DNA of 64,000 nt from Paenibacillus sp. LS1 (GTDB lineage: Bacteria > Bacillota > Bacilli > Paenibacillales > Paenibacillaceae), in assembly GCF_026013365.1 (NCBI RefSeq), contig NZ_JAPDOE010000001.1, positions 1,240,001-1,304,000 of the forward strand. The letters are read 5' to 3'. A program made the translations under genes and the position numbers. The stretch's first letter is position 1; every line of letters starts with the position of its first letter. The notes under the pieces were generated by a model that had not been told where the DNA came from, did not search any database, and saw only the letters and a list, made by a program, of their open reading frames with translations. Below, piece after piece: positions 7,927 to 15,651 of the stretch.

Positions 7927-8946
7927 CTATTGCGCTCTTGGAGCCGCCAACAGCTTTTCAACGACAAAATCAAGTTGTTTATTGACTGAATAGATATCTG
8001 AATAGTAGAAGAAATCAAAATCAATCTCAATTAGGCGACCTTCTTTAACAGCCGGGATGCTACTCCATATTGGATCATCCGTAAGGTTATCAGCCCCTTC
8101 ATACACCGAACGAAACACGTAGTCCCCGATATATTCAGGCAGTACTTCCATGGATAAATTGGAGCCTCCAGCTTCCGAAACTACATCAATTTTCTTTTGT
8201 ACCACTTCAGGTGCTTTCATCCCCAAGTATTCATATAGTGCCTGAGATCCTCGGCCATACTGCTTGCTCTCTACAACGACCATACCTTTCAAACCGCCCT
8301 CCACAATGGAAACCGTTTTGTCCAATATGCCTGCATCTGCTAGTGTTTGCTTACTCTCTTCGACTTTGCTATTGAGATTATTGATTAATGTCTCAGCTTC
8401 CTGTTCTTTGCCAAAAACACTCGCTATACTCTGGAGCCTTTCTTCTGTTGTCATTTTCTCGTATGGAATATATACCGTAGGTGCGATATCCTTTAACAAC
8501 GTATACGTCTCTTCTGAAGGAACAATGATCAGATCCGGATCAAGGTCAATGACAGCTTCAGGATTCGGTTCGAACCAGGTGCCTAGTGAATTTACACCTT
8601 CAAGCTCACTCTTGTAGGCAGCCCCGTTGAATACTTCAGATGTAGCAATTGGTTTAATTCCAAGCGCAACGACATCCCCCTGGAGATACAATACAACAAC
8701 CCGTTTGGGATTGGCTGGAACAACTACGTCACCCTTAACCGTTGAGACTGTGCGTGTTTCATTGTCTTTGTTCGTCTGGCTTCCTGTGTCTGATGACACT
8801 GCCGTACTACTGTTATTGGAACTGGCACCCGTTCCTTCGCCAGCTGCTGGTGTTTGTGCTGTACCTGAAGAACAGGCTGCGAGGAGCATCGTTATGCTCA
8901 ATAATGCAACCATGATCATACTGGAACTTGTTTTTCTTCTTTTCAT
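7927..8946 (-). other. internal start: siderophore-binding lipoprotein alone (copy 1)
   Basis: This is the alternative product of the fused frame. An ATG at 8946 is preceded by GGAGGG nine bases upstream and by a Fur-like box 26 bp upstream. The resulting 339-residue protein begins MKRRKTSSS, has a hydrophobic core and the lipobox L22-A-A-C25, then a Ser/Thr-rich spacer and an iron-siderophore substrate-binding domain. It would be lipid-anchored on the outer face of the membrane. No permease or ATPase gene is adjacent, so it must use transporter subunits encoded elsewhere. I consider separate expression likely, without excluding the full-length form. Confidence 0.65.
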
Positions 8947-9900
8947 TGGTGTAGACCCTCCGTCTATATATTGATAATGATTCTCACAATCAATATATCT
9001 CGACTTCCACCTCGGGCCAATGGACGATTCAGAGATTACCAATGGACGATCCTCTGTTCTCGCTTCTTCTCTCATCTTTCGTTGATACTGTATCGGAGAG
9101 ATCCCCACATGTTTTTTGAAAATACGACTAAAATAATACACATCTGAATAACCCACTTCTGCTGCAATTTCACTCAGCGTTGCATCCGATCGCAAAAGAA
9201 GATTGCGAGCCTTAGCGATTCGGGTCTGAATTAAATAATCAATCGGACTGTAACCCGTCTGTCGTTTGAATTGCATGGATAAATGCCGGGAGCTATAGTT
9301 AAATTGTTCAGCTAGGAAATCAAGCGTGACCTGTTCTCTGTAATGGTTCTGTATATAACGAAGCGTTTGTTTCACCGGATCAGCAAGCTCTGTTTTGATC
9401 TCCTGCTCTGCCAGCTGAACCATCATTTCATGAATGAATTGGTAAAATAAACTTTTCGTATGAAGCAGATCCAGACTGCCAGATTGTACCCATGCACCTT
9501 CAAGCTCATCAAGGTAACGTAACAGTCCAAGTGGACTACTTGGCGTAAATCCATATTGCAAAGAGAACGGTGCAACCTCAGGCTGTGCCAATAACCACTT
9601 TTTGCGATAACTAGGAAAGGCAAGGAATGCTCTATAATAGAGCAGAATATATTCGAATTCTTCGTTGGTTTGGATATCCAGTGAAGATCCTTTCGCCCCA
9701 TGAAGCATGTAAAATCGCTCTGCCTTGTATGTTTGTCCATCCAATTGAAGTTGAGCCGTTCCTCGAATCGTATATATAAAACCATTTGCTGGAAGTGTAT
9801 AGGAACTCAGTTGTGCGCCTGCCTCCATAACGATCCGCCGTATATCCAGAACCTTAACAGCGGCATGATTCCAGCATTTCATCTGTTCGTCTAATTGCAT
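7927..9900 (-). CDS. AraC-type regulator continuous with a siderophore-binding lipoprotein (copy 1)
   Basis: This is one uninterrupted 657-codon reading frame. Residues 1 to about 150 form an AraC-type sensory domain. Residues about 180-280 hold the double helix-turn-helix, with SEIAAEVGYSDVYYFSRIF as the second element. After a 40-residue linker comes M319, which opens a complete lipoprotein signal (MKRRK, hydrophobic core, lipobox LAAC), followed by an iron-siderophore binding domain with RVVVLYLQGDVVALGIKP. In B. subtilis, Btr fuses AraC and substrate-binding domains but has no signal peptide. Here a Fur-like box and a GGAGGG ribosome-binding site lie inside the frame ahead of M319, so the lipoprotein can also start independently. 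A second Fur-like box lies upstream of the ORF. Either one membrane-anchored regulator or two products result. A paralog with the same design follows. Confidence 0.85.
   Translation of the reverse strand: MQLDEQMKCWNHAAVKVLDIRRIVMEAGAQLSSYTLPANGFIYTIRGTAQLQLDGQTYKAERFYMLHGAKGSSLDIQTNEEFEYILLYYRAFLAFPSYRKKWLLAQPEVAPFSLQYGFTPSSPLGLLRYLDELEGAWVQSGSLDLLHTKSLFYQFIHEMMVQLAEQEIKTELADPVKQTLRYIQNHYREQVTLDFLAEQFNYSSRHLSMQFKRQTGYSPIDYLIQTRIAKARNLLLRSDATLSEIAAEVGYSDVYYFSRIFKKHVGISPIQYQRKMREEARTEDRPLVISESSIGPRWKSRYIDCENHYQYIDGGSTPMKRRKTSSSMIMVALLSITMLLAACSSGTAQTPAAGEGTGASSNNSSTAVSSDTGSQTNKDNETRTVSTVKGDVVVPANPKRVVVLYLQGDVVALGIKPIATSEVFNGAAYKSELEGVNSLGTWFEPNPEAVIDLDPDLIIVPSEETYTLLKDIAPTVYIPYEKMTTEERLQSIASVFGKEQEAETLINNLNSKVEESKQTLADAGILDKTVSIVEGGLKGMVVVESKQYGRGSQALYEYLGMKAPEVVQKKIDVVSEAGGSNLSMEVLPEYIGDYVFRSVYEGADNLTDDPIWSSIPAVKEGRLIEIDFDFFYYSDIYSVNKQLDFVVEKLLAAPRAQ
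8972..8986. promoter_or_regulatory. Fur-like box embedded in the fused coding frame (copy 1)
   Basis: TGAGAATCATTATCA on the minus strand matches the 7-1-7 Fur palindrome TGATAATNATTATCA with one mismatch. It encodes residues within ENHYQY (306-311) of the fused ORF and lies 26 bp before the internal lipoprotein ATG. Confidence 0.72.
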
Positions 9901-10024
9901 CGAATACTCTCCAATCCCAGCACCCCCGTAACAAAGACCTTACGAAGTAAAGGTCATCATTCTGCCGAACATTCTTATAACATATGCGTAGCAGAGGTTC
10001 ACTAATATTCCTTTCATTATAGAT

Positions 10025-10043
10025 GATAATAATTTTCATTATC
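10025..10043. promoter_or_regulatory. Fur box upstream of fused gene copy 1
   Basis: On the minus strand GATAATGAAAATTATTATC matches the 19-bp Fur consensus at 16 positions. It lies about 125 bp upstream of the start codon at 9900. Confidence 0.65.
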
Positions 10044-10095
10044 AACTGTAATTTGGGCTGGAATTGGATTTTATCTTATCAAGCGCAGGCTACAT

Positions 10096-11100
10096 TTATT
10101 TTTGTCCAGATATCTTCGTAAACCACGCGGCCAATTCCTCGGTCTGATCCAATGTTGCAATCGGGTCAAAGTACCATGAACGATCCGGGCTCCAGATAAA
10201 CACTCGATCATTCTTAACCGCATCCAGTGAACTCCAGACCGGTTTGGCTTTCAACTCTTCGAGGGTCAGATTATCTGCTGTTAGAATAATGTAGTCTCCG
10301 GCAAATTCAGGAATCGCTTCCGATGAAACTTCAACCAGTTGATCCTTCATTAAGATCTCTTTTTTATCTGCAGGAGGATTCAAACCAAGAGCGCTATAAA
10401 CTGCCTGACCTCCTCGACCAAAATTATCACCAAAGGCCAATGGTCCTTTATCATAAAACTGCATGACCGATACTTCTGCCTCGGGATCAATCGCCTCACC
10501 AACGCGCTTCTTGGCATCTGCAATTCTTGCGTCATAATCAGCTAACCATGCCTCGGATTCTTTTTCTTTATTCAGCACTTCTCCAAAGTAGACGATCTCT
10601 TCATGGGTGTTTTTCAATTCCCCATAAGGAACAACCAGGGTAGGTGCAATTTTGCTAAAGGAATCAAATAAATCAGGATTACCTGTCACAATCAAATCCG
10701 GTTCAAGCTCCAACACCTTTTCCAGAGAGATGGTCTCATATTCACCAATATTCTGCACGCCTTCAAGTGATTCGATAAAATAAGGATTCTTCAGGTTCAT
10801 CTCGGGTGTACCCACAGGCTTGATCCCCAGGGCAATCAGGCTTCCCAGATACAAGTCAACCACAATCCGTTTAGGTTCAGCGGGGATTGTTATATCTCCC
10901 TTCACCGTTGAGACTGTGCGTGGTTCAGATGTTTTGGTTTGATTATCCGCTGTTACTGTGTTTGTGGAACTTGACGCACTTTTGCTTCCGAATGCATCCC
11001 CGCTCGAATTACTGGTAACACCTGTTGAGCAGGCACTTAGCAGTAAAGTAAGACTTAGTAAAATGCTAAGCAGCATTCCCGTTCTTGTCTGTCTGTTCAT
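10096..11100 (-). other. internal start: siderophore-binding lipoprotein alone (copy 2)
   Basis: An ATG at 11100 follows GGAGGG by nine bases and a perfect 15-bp Fur palindrome by 25 bp. The product would be a 334-residue lipoprotein with lipobox L21-S-A-C24 and an iron-siderophore binding domain. No permease genes are adjacent. The ligand cannot be told from sequence. Confidence 0.65.
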
Positions 11101-12057
11101 ATTTATTGACCCTCCATGCTTATATTGATAATGATTATCACCATCAGTATAAACATACCTTCCACTTCCTCCTCTGAAAATGTCATTTCGCGCCACGCCT
11201 GATGTCAAATCAGGCCAACACAGCGGTGCTGAGGTCTTTTCTTTGAATTGTAGAGGAGAAAGACCCGTATGTTTTTTGAACATACGACCCAAATAATATC
11301 CATCAGGGTAACCGATGCCGACTGCGATCTCATCCAATGTGGCGTCCGTTTGTAACAACATCTCCTTGGCTTTGAACAAACGAAACTGAATCAAATAGTC
11401 GATAGGACTATATCCCGTCGACTGCTTGAACTTTCGTGACAAACTCCTCGGGCTGGAGCCGATCATTTCTGCCAAACCATGCAGCGTAAGCGGCTCTTTG
11501 TATGATGACTCTACAATTTCAATGACTTTGCTGACCTGATCCACAGTACTCGGATAGCGATTGGATACACGAGGAATCTGTGATGATATCTGCTCCACAA
11601 AAGAATAAAACAAACTCTTGGCCTGAAAGTGCTGAATGGGGTTCTTTTGATCCCACAAAAAGTGCATCTGCTTCAATTGCTCATATAGAATGGTTGGCAT
11701 ATCGGGGGTAAACCCATAGTTCAATTGGAACGGATTGGTACGCTCCATTAACCTTCCCAGATCATTTCTCCCTCCACTAGGCAGACTCGCTTTGTACATC
11801 AAATAATATAAGCGCAATCCGGCTTCGCCGGCTTGAATACCCAACTTACTCCCTTTTCCCCCATGGAGAACATAAAAGCGGCTCACTTCATACGTTTGGT
11901 TGTCGATCGTCACTCCAGCCTCACCTTGAATGGTGAGTACAAAAGTACTTGTCGGAAATTTGTATTTCATCTCCTCATATGCCCCGAATTCCATGTAACG
12001 GATATCTATTATACTCACAGCAGCATAGTTCCAGAGGATATAATAATCATTCCACAT
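10096..12057 (-). CDS. AraC-type regulator continuous with a siderophore-binding lipoprotein (copy 2)
   Basis: This 653-codon frame is a diverged tandem paralog of the neighbouring fused gene. It has an N-terminal sensory domain, then an AraC double helix-turn-helix at about residues 185-280 (DEIAVGIGYPDGYYLGRMF), a 45-residue linker, and from M320 a lipoprotein with signal MNRQTR, hydrophobic core and lipobox LSAC. The binding domain contains RIVVDLYLGSLIALGIKP. Again there is no stop between regulator and lipoprotein. A perfect Fur palindrome and a GGAGGG ribosome-binding site lie in frame ahead of M320. Another Fur-like box precedes the whole ORF. Retention of the open junction in both copies argues against a chance missing stop. 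Confidence 0.85.
   Translation of the reverse strand: MWNDYYILWNYAAVSIIDIRYMEFGAYEEMKYKFPTSTFVLTIQGEAGVTIDNQTYEVSRFYVLHGGKGSKLGIQAGEAGLRLYYLMYKASLPSGGRNDLGRLMERTNPFQLNYGFTPDMPTILYEQLKQMHFLWDQKNPIQHFQAKSLFYSFVEQISSQIPRVSNRYPSTVDQVSKVIEIVESSYKEPLTLHGLAEMIGSSPRSLSRKFKQSTGYSPIDYLIQFRLFKAKEMLLQTDATLDEIAVGIGYPDGYYLGRMFKKHTGLSPLQFKEKTSAPLCWPDLTSGVARNDIFRGGSGRYVYTDGDNHYQYKHGGSINMNRQTRTGMLLSILLSLTLLLSACSTGVTSNSSGDAFGSKSASSSTNTVTADNQTKTSEPRTVSTVKGDITIPAEPKRIVVDLYLGSLIALGIKPVGTPEMNLKNPYFIESLEGVQNIGEYETISLEKVLELEPDLIVTGNPDLFDSFSKIAPTLVVPYGELKNTHEEIVYFGEVLNKEKESEAWLADYDARIADAKKRVGEAIDPEAEVSVMQFYDKGPLAFGDNFGRGGQAVYSALGLNPPADKKEILMKDQLVEVSSEAIPEFAGDYIILTADNLTLEELKAKPVWSSLDAVKNDRVFIWSPDRSWYFDPIATLDQTEELAAWFTKISGQK
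11126..11140. promoter_or_regulatory. perfect Fur palindrome embedded in the fused coding frame (copy 2)
   Basis: TGATAATGATTATCA is an exact 7-1-7 Fur palindrome. Read on the coding strand it lies within the codons for DNHYQY (residues 307-312). Confidence 0.8.
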
Positions 12058-12111
12058 TTTGCTAACCCATCTCCGTCTACATAGATTGTGTCTGAACTTC
12101 CACTCACTGAT

Positions 12112-12126
12112 TGATAACCATTATCA
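12112..12126. promoter_or_regulatory. Fur box upstream of fused gene copy 2
   Basis: TGATAACCATTATCA matches the 7-1-7 Fur palindrome with one mismatch, 54 bp upstream of the start at 12057. It lies in the divergent gap shared with the coiled-coil gene on the plus strand. Confidence 0.72.
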
Positions 12127-12262
12127 ATTATTATGATGAAGTACGCAATACAACCGACGTAATTGAATGCACTCAGACGAAAAAGAGCTATTCAAATCCT
12201 TCTCTTAACATCCGATATATGTAAATAGAACCATGATAAAGAGTAGAAGGAGAACAGAGGAT

Positions 12263-13066
12263 ATGAATTCAATCTCATCTGCAACCAAAAGCAGTTTCAC
12301 TCCCGGGAATCAAGTCTCCAGTCGGGATAAAGAAATTCAGGGACTCATGCAGCAGAAGATCCGGCTCAATGAAGAAATGCAAAGTGTAAAAACCAATGAC
12401 GAATTAGATACCAAGACCAAAGCTCAGCGGATTAAATCCTTAACAAGCTCCATATCCCAGATTGACAGCCAGATTGCGCAAATTAAAGCTGAAGAATTGC
12501 AGGAAAAGAACAAATTGAGACAGCCCGAAAAGACTCAACAGCAACAACCCAAACCAATCGACGAGGCACAAGCCCCTTCACTGGATCATCTCATTAAGAA
12601 TAGTCAGACTTATGATCAATTGGGCAAGTTAGTCGGTTTGCGTGATCGTATGCAGGGCACCATTCAGACCACCGAAGGAGAAACCCGCTTCGACCGACTT
12701 GTTCTGGAAATCAATGCAGACAAAGATGCAGGCAAATCAATGATGTTGGAAAATGCAGAGCGTACCGTCTTTCAGGCAAAGCGAGAGGTCGTCCAGGACA
12801 TTAATGCGCAGTTGAACAAGGTCAACCAGAAGATTGGAGAACTGGTGGAAGAGATCCATCAGCCCGCACCTAAAGAAAAGGTACAACCTCCTAGCTCTGC
12901 AGCATCTGGGAAAGAAGATCAGGAAGTAAATGAGGGAAAGAAAACGGGAAGTAAGGAGAAGGCATCCGATGGCGGAACCGCAGATCTGGAATCCGGAAAC
13001 CGCCTGCAAACTCCGGCTGCTGCATCTGCTGCTAATTCATATCCATCCGTCGATATTCGAGTCTGA
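12263..13066 (+). CDS. coiled-coil protein, FlxA-like
   Basis: This 267-residue hydrophilic protein has no signal or membrane segment. Residues about 20-95 form a predicted coiled coil containing [17 protein letters not shown] and [18 protein letters not shown], reminiscent of FlxA-like proteins. A Gln/Pro-rich stretch follows, then a second helical region and a charged, low-complexity tail. The start is set at the ATG at 12263, which has AAGGAG ten bases upstream; an in-frame ATG at 12233 lacks one. A terminator lies 100 nt downstream. The function is unknown. Confidence 0.65.
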   Translation: MNSISSATKSSFTPGNQVSSRDKEIQGLMQQKIRLNEEMQSVKTNDELDTKTKAQRIKSLTSSISQIDSQIAQIKAEELQEKNKLRQPEKTQQQQPKPIDEAQAPSLDHLIKNSQTYDQLGKLVGLRDRMQGTIQTTEGETRFDRLVLEINADKDAGKSMMLENAERTVFQAKREVVQDINAQLNKVNQKIGELVEEIHQPAPKEKVQPPSSAASGKEDQEVNEGKKTGSKEKASDGGTADLESGNRLQTPAAASAANSYPSVDIRV

Positions 13067-13165
13067 GTACCACATTGATCAAACATATTATTATGTATAC
13101 ATAATGAGGTTGAAGGTTAAAGTCGTTCGTTCGCTACACAATCTTTGACTCGCATCCAATGATAG

Positions 13166-13210
13166 AACCGCTATTACAGGTGACTAACTCCTGATAAGTA
13201 GCGGTTTTTC
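13166..13210 (+). terminator. terminator of the coiled-coil gene
   Basis: The stem ACCGCTA/TAGCGGT encloses a small CAGG/CCTG hairpin and is followed by TTTTTC. Confidence 0.8.
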
Positions 13211-13332
13211 TGTATTTTAACGTTATGGGTATTCATGCGAAGCCTAGGCTTCCGAAGAAGCTTTCATACAAAAGGCTTTTAGATTCACTTCTTCAGGTTC
13301 CTTCTGCCCTATTCGTTCTCGTAATCTTATTT

Positions 13333-14289
13333 CTAACACGGATTACTGACGGTATCATTTGCACAGATGATGCTTCCGGCAATCGCCTTACAACTTTTTT
13401 TGATCCGTGTGGCCTCATCAATTATCTGATCTATGTTTTCATAGTTTTGCTTGCTGTTGGTTACAACGGCGATCGATACCGACACGAGAGGAATGGGCCG
13501 ATTCAGCCCGGAGCGTCCTTCCCCCAGAACATATTGATGAAGCCAATCATGTTCGTTGTAGAACGTCTTTTTCATTTCCTCAAAACCTGAGATGACTTCC
13601 TCACTAATATGTTTGTAATCATGGTGATTCAGGATCGTAATAAAGTCATCACCACCGATATGTCCAAGAAAAGCTTCAGGAAAAACAAAAAGCTTGCGAA
13701 GCAAGTTAGCTGTCGCCTGAATAAGCTGATCCCCCATTTTGAAGCCGTAGCTATCATTGTAGGATTTAAACTGATCAAGATCGACGTACAGTACGCTAAA
13801 ATGGTCCAACTGAAGAGCCTGAGACAGCCTTTCGTCTATGATATGGTTTCCTGGAAGGCCTGTTAGCGGGTTCATAAAAATCGCCATTTCGGCCCGTACA
13901 TCAGCAACTGCAAGCAGCAAACGTCGAATACTCACAGCTCCAAAGAAACTTTCCCCTGAGGTGACCAGCACAAGATCATATATTTCCCCTTCATCTCGGT
14001 CCATGGCGAGAACACTGACATCTGTAATCTGTTCGGAATAATCCACCACCAGTGCCTGCGTGTTCATCACCAGTTCTACAGGGCGTCCCATATACAGATT
14101 ATATCCATACTGTGTGCCAATCTGCTGAAAGAATCGGGGTCGCATCATTAACGATACCCCCTTCTCCCCCATAACAGCTATACCTTCCAGATGAGGATTG
14201 GACTTGAAAAGATGATAGACGATATCGCATTTTGTATCAGATTGTACTACAGGAATTGGTTCAGCAATCTCGCCTATTTGCGTAAACAT
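13333..14289 (-). CDS. CBS-pair protein with a variant GGDEF domain
   Basis: This 318-residue cytosolic protein has an N-terminal region (about 1-130) with the look of a CBS pair and a C-terminal GGDEF domain (about 145-300), beginning MNPLTGLPGN with FSVLYVDLDQFKSYND downstream. The active-site loop reads GHIGGDDF, so Glu is replaced by Asp, and no RxxD inhibitory site is visible upstream. The CBS plus GHIGGDDF combination is usually found in larger proteins that also carry an N-terminal EAL domain, which is absent here. It may be a weak diguanylate cyclase or a GTP/c-di-GMP sensor. It follows spo0A on the same strand but is separated by a terminator. Confidence 0.8.
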   Translation of the reverse strand: MFTQIGEIAEPIPVVQSDTKCDIVYHLFKSNPHLEGIAVMGEKGVSLMMRPRFFQQIGTQYGYNLYMGRPVELVMNTQALVVDYSEQITDVSVLAMDRDEGEIYDLVLVTSGESFFGAVSIRRLLLAVADVRAEMAIFMNPLTGLPGNHIIDERLSQALQLDHFSVLYVDLDQFKSYNDSYGFKMGDQLIQATANLLRKLFVFPEAFLGHIGGDDFITILNHHDYKHISEEVISGFEEMKKTFYNEHDWLHQYVLGEGRSGLNRPIPLVSVSIAVVTNSKQNYENIDQIIDEATRIKKSCKAIAGSIICANDTVSNPC

Positions 14290-14460
14290 ACTATTCTACT
14301 CCTCTATTCGTAGCATCTAATCCATACTTCCAAATATATATGTAGGTCTTTATCAATGGTCACATCGTACCACTTTCTACTTGAAAAAGCGTTAACTGAA
14401 GGTAAAAGTTTATATAAAATAGTTTTCATCCCCATGATCTGTATTATTTTGTTATGCAAA

Positions 14461-14507
14461 AATACCGTCAATTATTGGATATCTTTAATCCAATAATTGA
14501 CGGTATT
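14461..14507 (-). terminator. 20-bp perfect inverted repeat downstream of spo0A, probable terminator
   Basis: Positions 14461-14480 and 14488-14507 are exact reverse complements separated by 7 nt. On the minus strand the hairpin ends in TATTTTTGC. It is the main feature of the 340-bp gap between spo0A and the GGDEF gene. A smaller GCCAAA/TTTGGC hairpin lies at 14565-14581. Confidence 0.65.
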
Positions 14508-14629
14508 CGCTCGCATTATTACATAAATTTATCGGCATGAAATGAACGAATTCAGATATAGGCGGCCAAAATTCATTTGGCTAGAATCTAATCTAAACTT
14601 TCCTTGCCGGATCACTACTCCTGACCCTT

Positions 14630-15436
14630 TCAGCTTACCTTATGCTCAATTCTCAGCTTGTCAGCGACCATCGCGATGAATTCCGAATTTGTCGGCTTCG
14701 ACTTGCTGATATTGATCGTGTAGCCAAACAAGTGGCTGATACTGTCGATGTTACCGCGAGTCCATGCCACTTCAATGGCATGACGGATCGCACGTTCGAC
14801 GCGGGACGGCGTTGTTTTGAATTTTTCGGCAATCGCCGGATACAGTGTTTTGGTGATGGCTCCCAAAATTTCGATATTGTTGTATACCATCGTAATCGCT
14901 TCGCGCAAATACTGATATCCTTTAATATGCGCAGGAACGCCGATTTCATGTATGATGGACGTGATGCTGGCATCCAGATTTTTGTGTTTGCCCATTGGCA
15001 CGACATTGGATTTCATGAACATGGATGATCCGCTGCTTGTGGACATCGCCGTCTGTGTTCCCACCAGTTGACGCACACGATTCGCGAGCACTTCCATGTC
15101 AAACGGCTTAAGAATGTAATAGGAAGCTCCGAGTTGCACGGCACGCTGTGTGATATTCTCTTGTCCGAATGCCGTAAGCATAATGACTTTAGGCTGTGGA
15201 GACAGGTTAAGGTTGCGCAAGCGCTCAAGTACACCCAGTCCATCCAGATGAGGCATGATAATATCCAGAATCAATACATCCGGCACATCCCGAGTTTGCT
15301 CCAGCAATTGCAGTACTTCTTCTCCATTGTATGCAATACCGGTTACTTCCATATCTTCCTGTTCAGATATATATTCGGCAAGCAAATTCGTAAATTCACG
15401 ATTATCATCGGCCAGCAATACCTCAATTTTTTGCAA
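14630..15436 (-). CDS. spo0A: sporulation master regulator Spo0A
   Basis: This is the response regulator at the end of the sporulation phosphorelay. It activates or represses genes through 0A boxes when phosphorylated. The 268-residue protein has a receiver domain with acidic pocket ADD (residues 9-11), phospho-acceptor Asp58 in LILDIIMP, and the LKP lysine. The C-terminal sigma-interacting DNA-binding domain includes [19 protein letters not shown]. The start is a TTG at 15436, preceded by AAAGGAGG with an 8-nt spacer and giving the expected [12 protein letters not shown]. An in-frame ATG 39 nt upstream would add a non-homologous tail. The upstream gap carries a SigmaH-like promoter and 0A boxes. 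Confidence 0.97.
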   Translation of the reverse strand: MQKIEVLLADDNREFTNLLAEYISEQEDMEVTGIAYNGEEVLQLLEQTRDVPDVLILDIIMPHLDGLGVLERLRNLNLSPQPKVIMLTAFGQENITQRAVQLGASYYILKPFDMEVLANRVRQLVGTQTAMSTSSGSSMFMKSNVVPMGKHKNLDASITSIIHEIGVPAHIKGYQYLREAITMVYNNIEILGAITKTLYPAIAEKFKTTPSRVERAIRHAIEVAWTRGNIDSISHLFGYTINISKSKPTNSEFIAMVADKLRIEHKVS

Positions 15437-15490
15437 AACGGTATCCTCCTTTAAATTAAACATCGTTTCGTACATTTCCTTACAGGTTAA

Positions 15491-15519
15491 ATTTTCGACA
15501 CAGCAAGTTAAATTCCTCC
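15491..15519 (-). promoter_or_regulatory. SigmaH-like promoter of spo0A
   Basis: On the minus strand GGAGGAATT and GTCGAAAAT are spaced by 11 nt, fitting the SigmaH pattern RNAGGAWWW-N11-12-RNNGAAT with one mismatch. The -10 element overlaps a 0A box, and the promoter lies 55 bp upstream of the TTG start. Confidence 0.5.
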
Positions 15520-15526
15520 TGTCGAA
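15494..15526. promoter_or_regulatory. pair of 0A boxes upstream of spo0A
   Basis: TTCGACA at 15494-15500 and TGTCGAA at 15520-15526 are inverted copies of the Spo0A-binding core TGNCGAA. They flank the SigmaH-like promoter, suggesting autoregulation as in B. subtilis. Confidence 0.65.
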
Positions 15527-15604
15527 AATTATTTTTCTTTATTTTTTTTTCTTGATCCTATATAATAAATAATTTATTTCATTATCCGATAAATTATGTT
15601 TGCT

Positions 15605-15611
15605 TTCGACA
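15605..15611. promoter_or_regulatory. third 0A box between spoIVB and spo0A
   Basis: TTCGACA is the reverse complement of TGTCGAA, here inside TTTTGTCGAAAG on the minus strand, immediately after the spoIVB terminator. Confidence 0.5.
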
Positions 15612-15651
15612 AAAAAGAACCTCAGGGCTGTTTAGCCAGCCTTGAGGTTCT
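15610..15651 (-). terminator. terminator overlapping the 3' end of spoIVB
   Basis: AGAACCTCAAGGCTG pairs with CAGCCCTGAGGTTCT on the minus strand, with one mismatch, followed by six T. The upstream arm includes the last codons of spoIVB. Confidence 0.9.

Noticed and set aside
13225..13590. 121-codon plus-strand ORF with hydrophobic stretches
   Set aside because: It overlaps the 3' end of the GGDEF gene on the other strand, has no ribosome-binding site, and begins in the terminator region of the coiled-coil gene.
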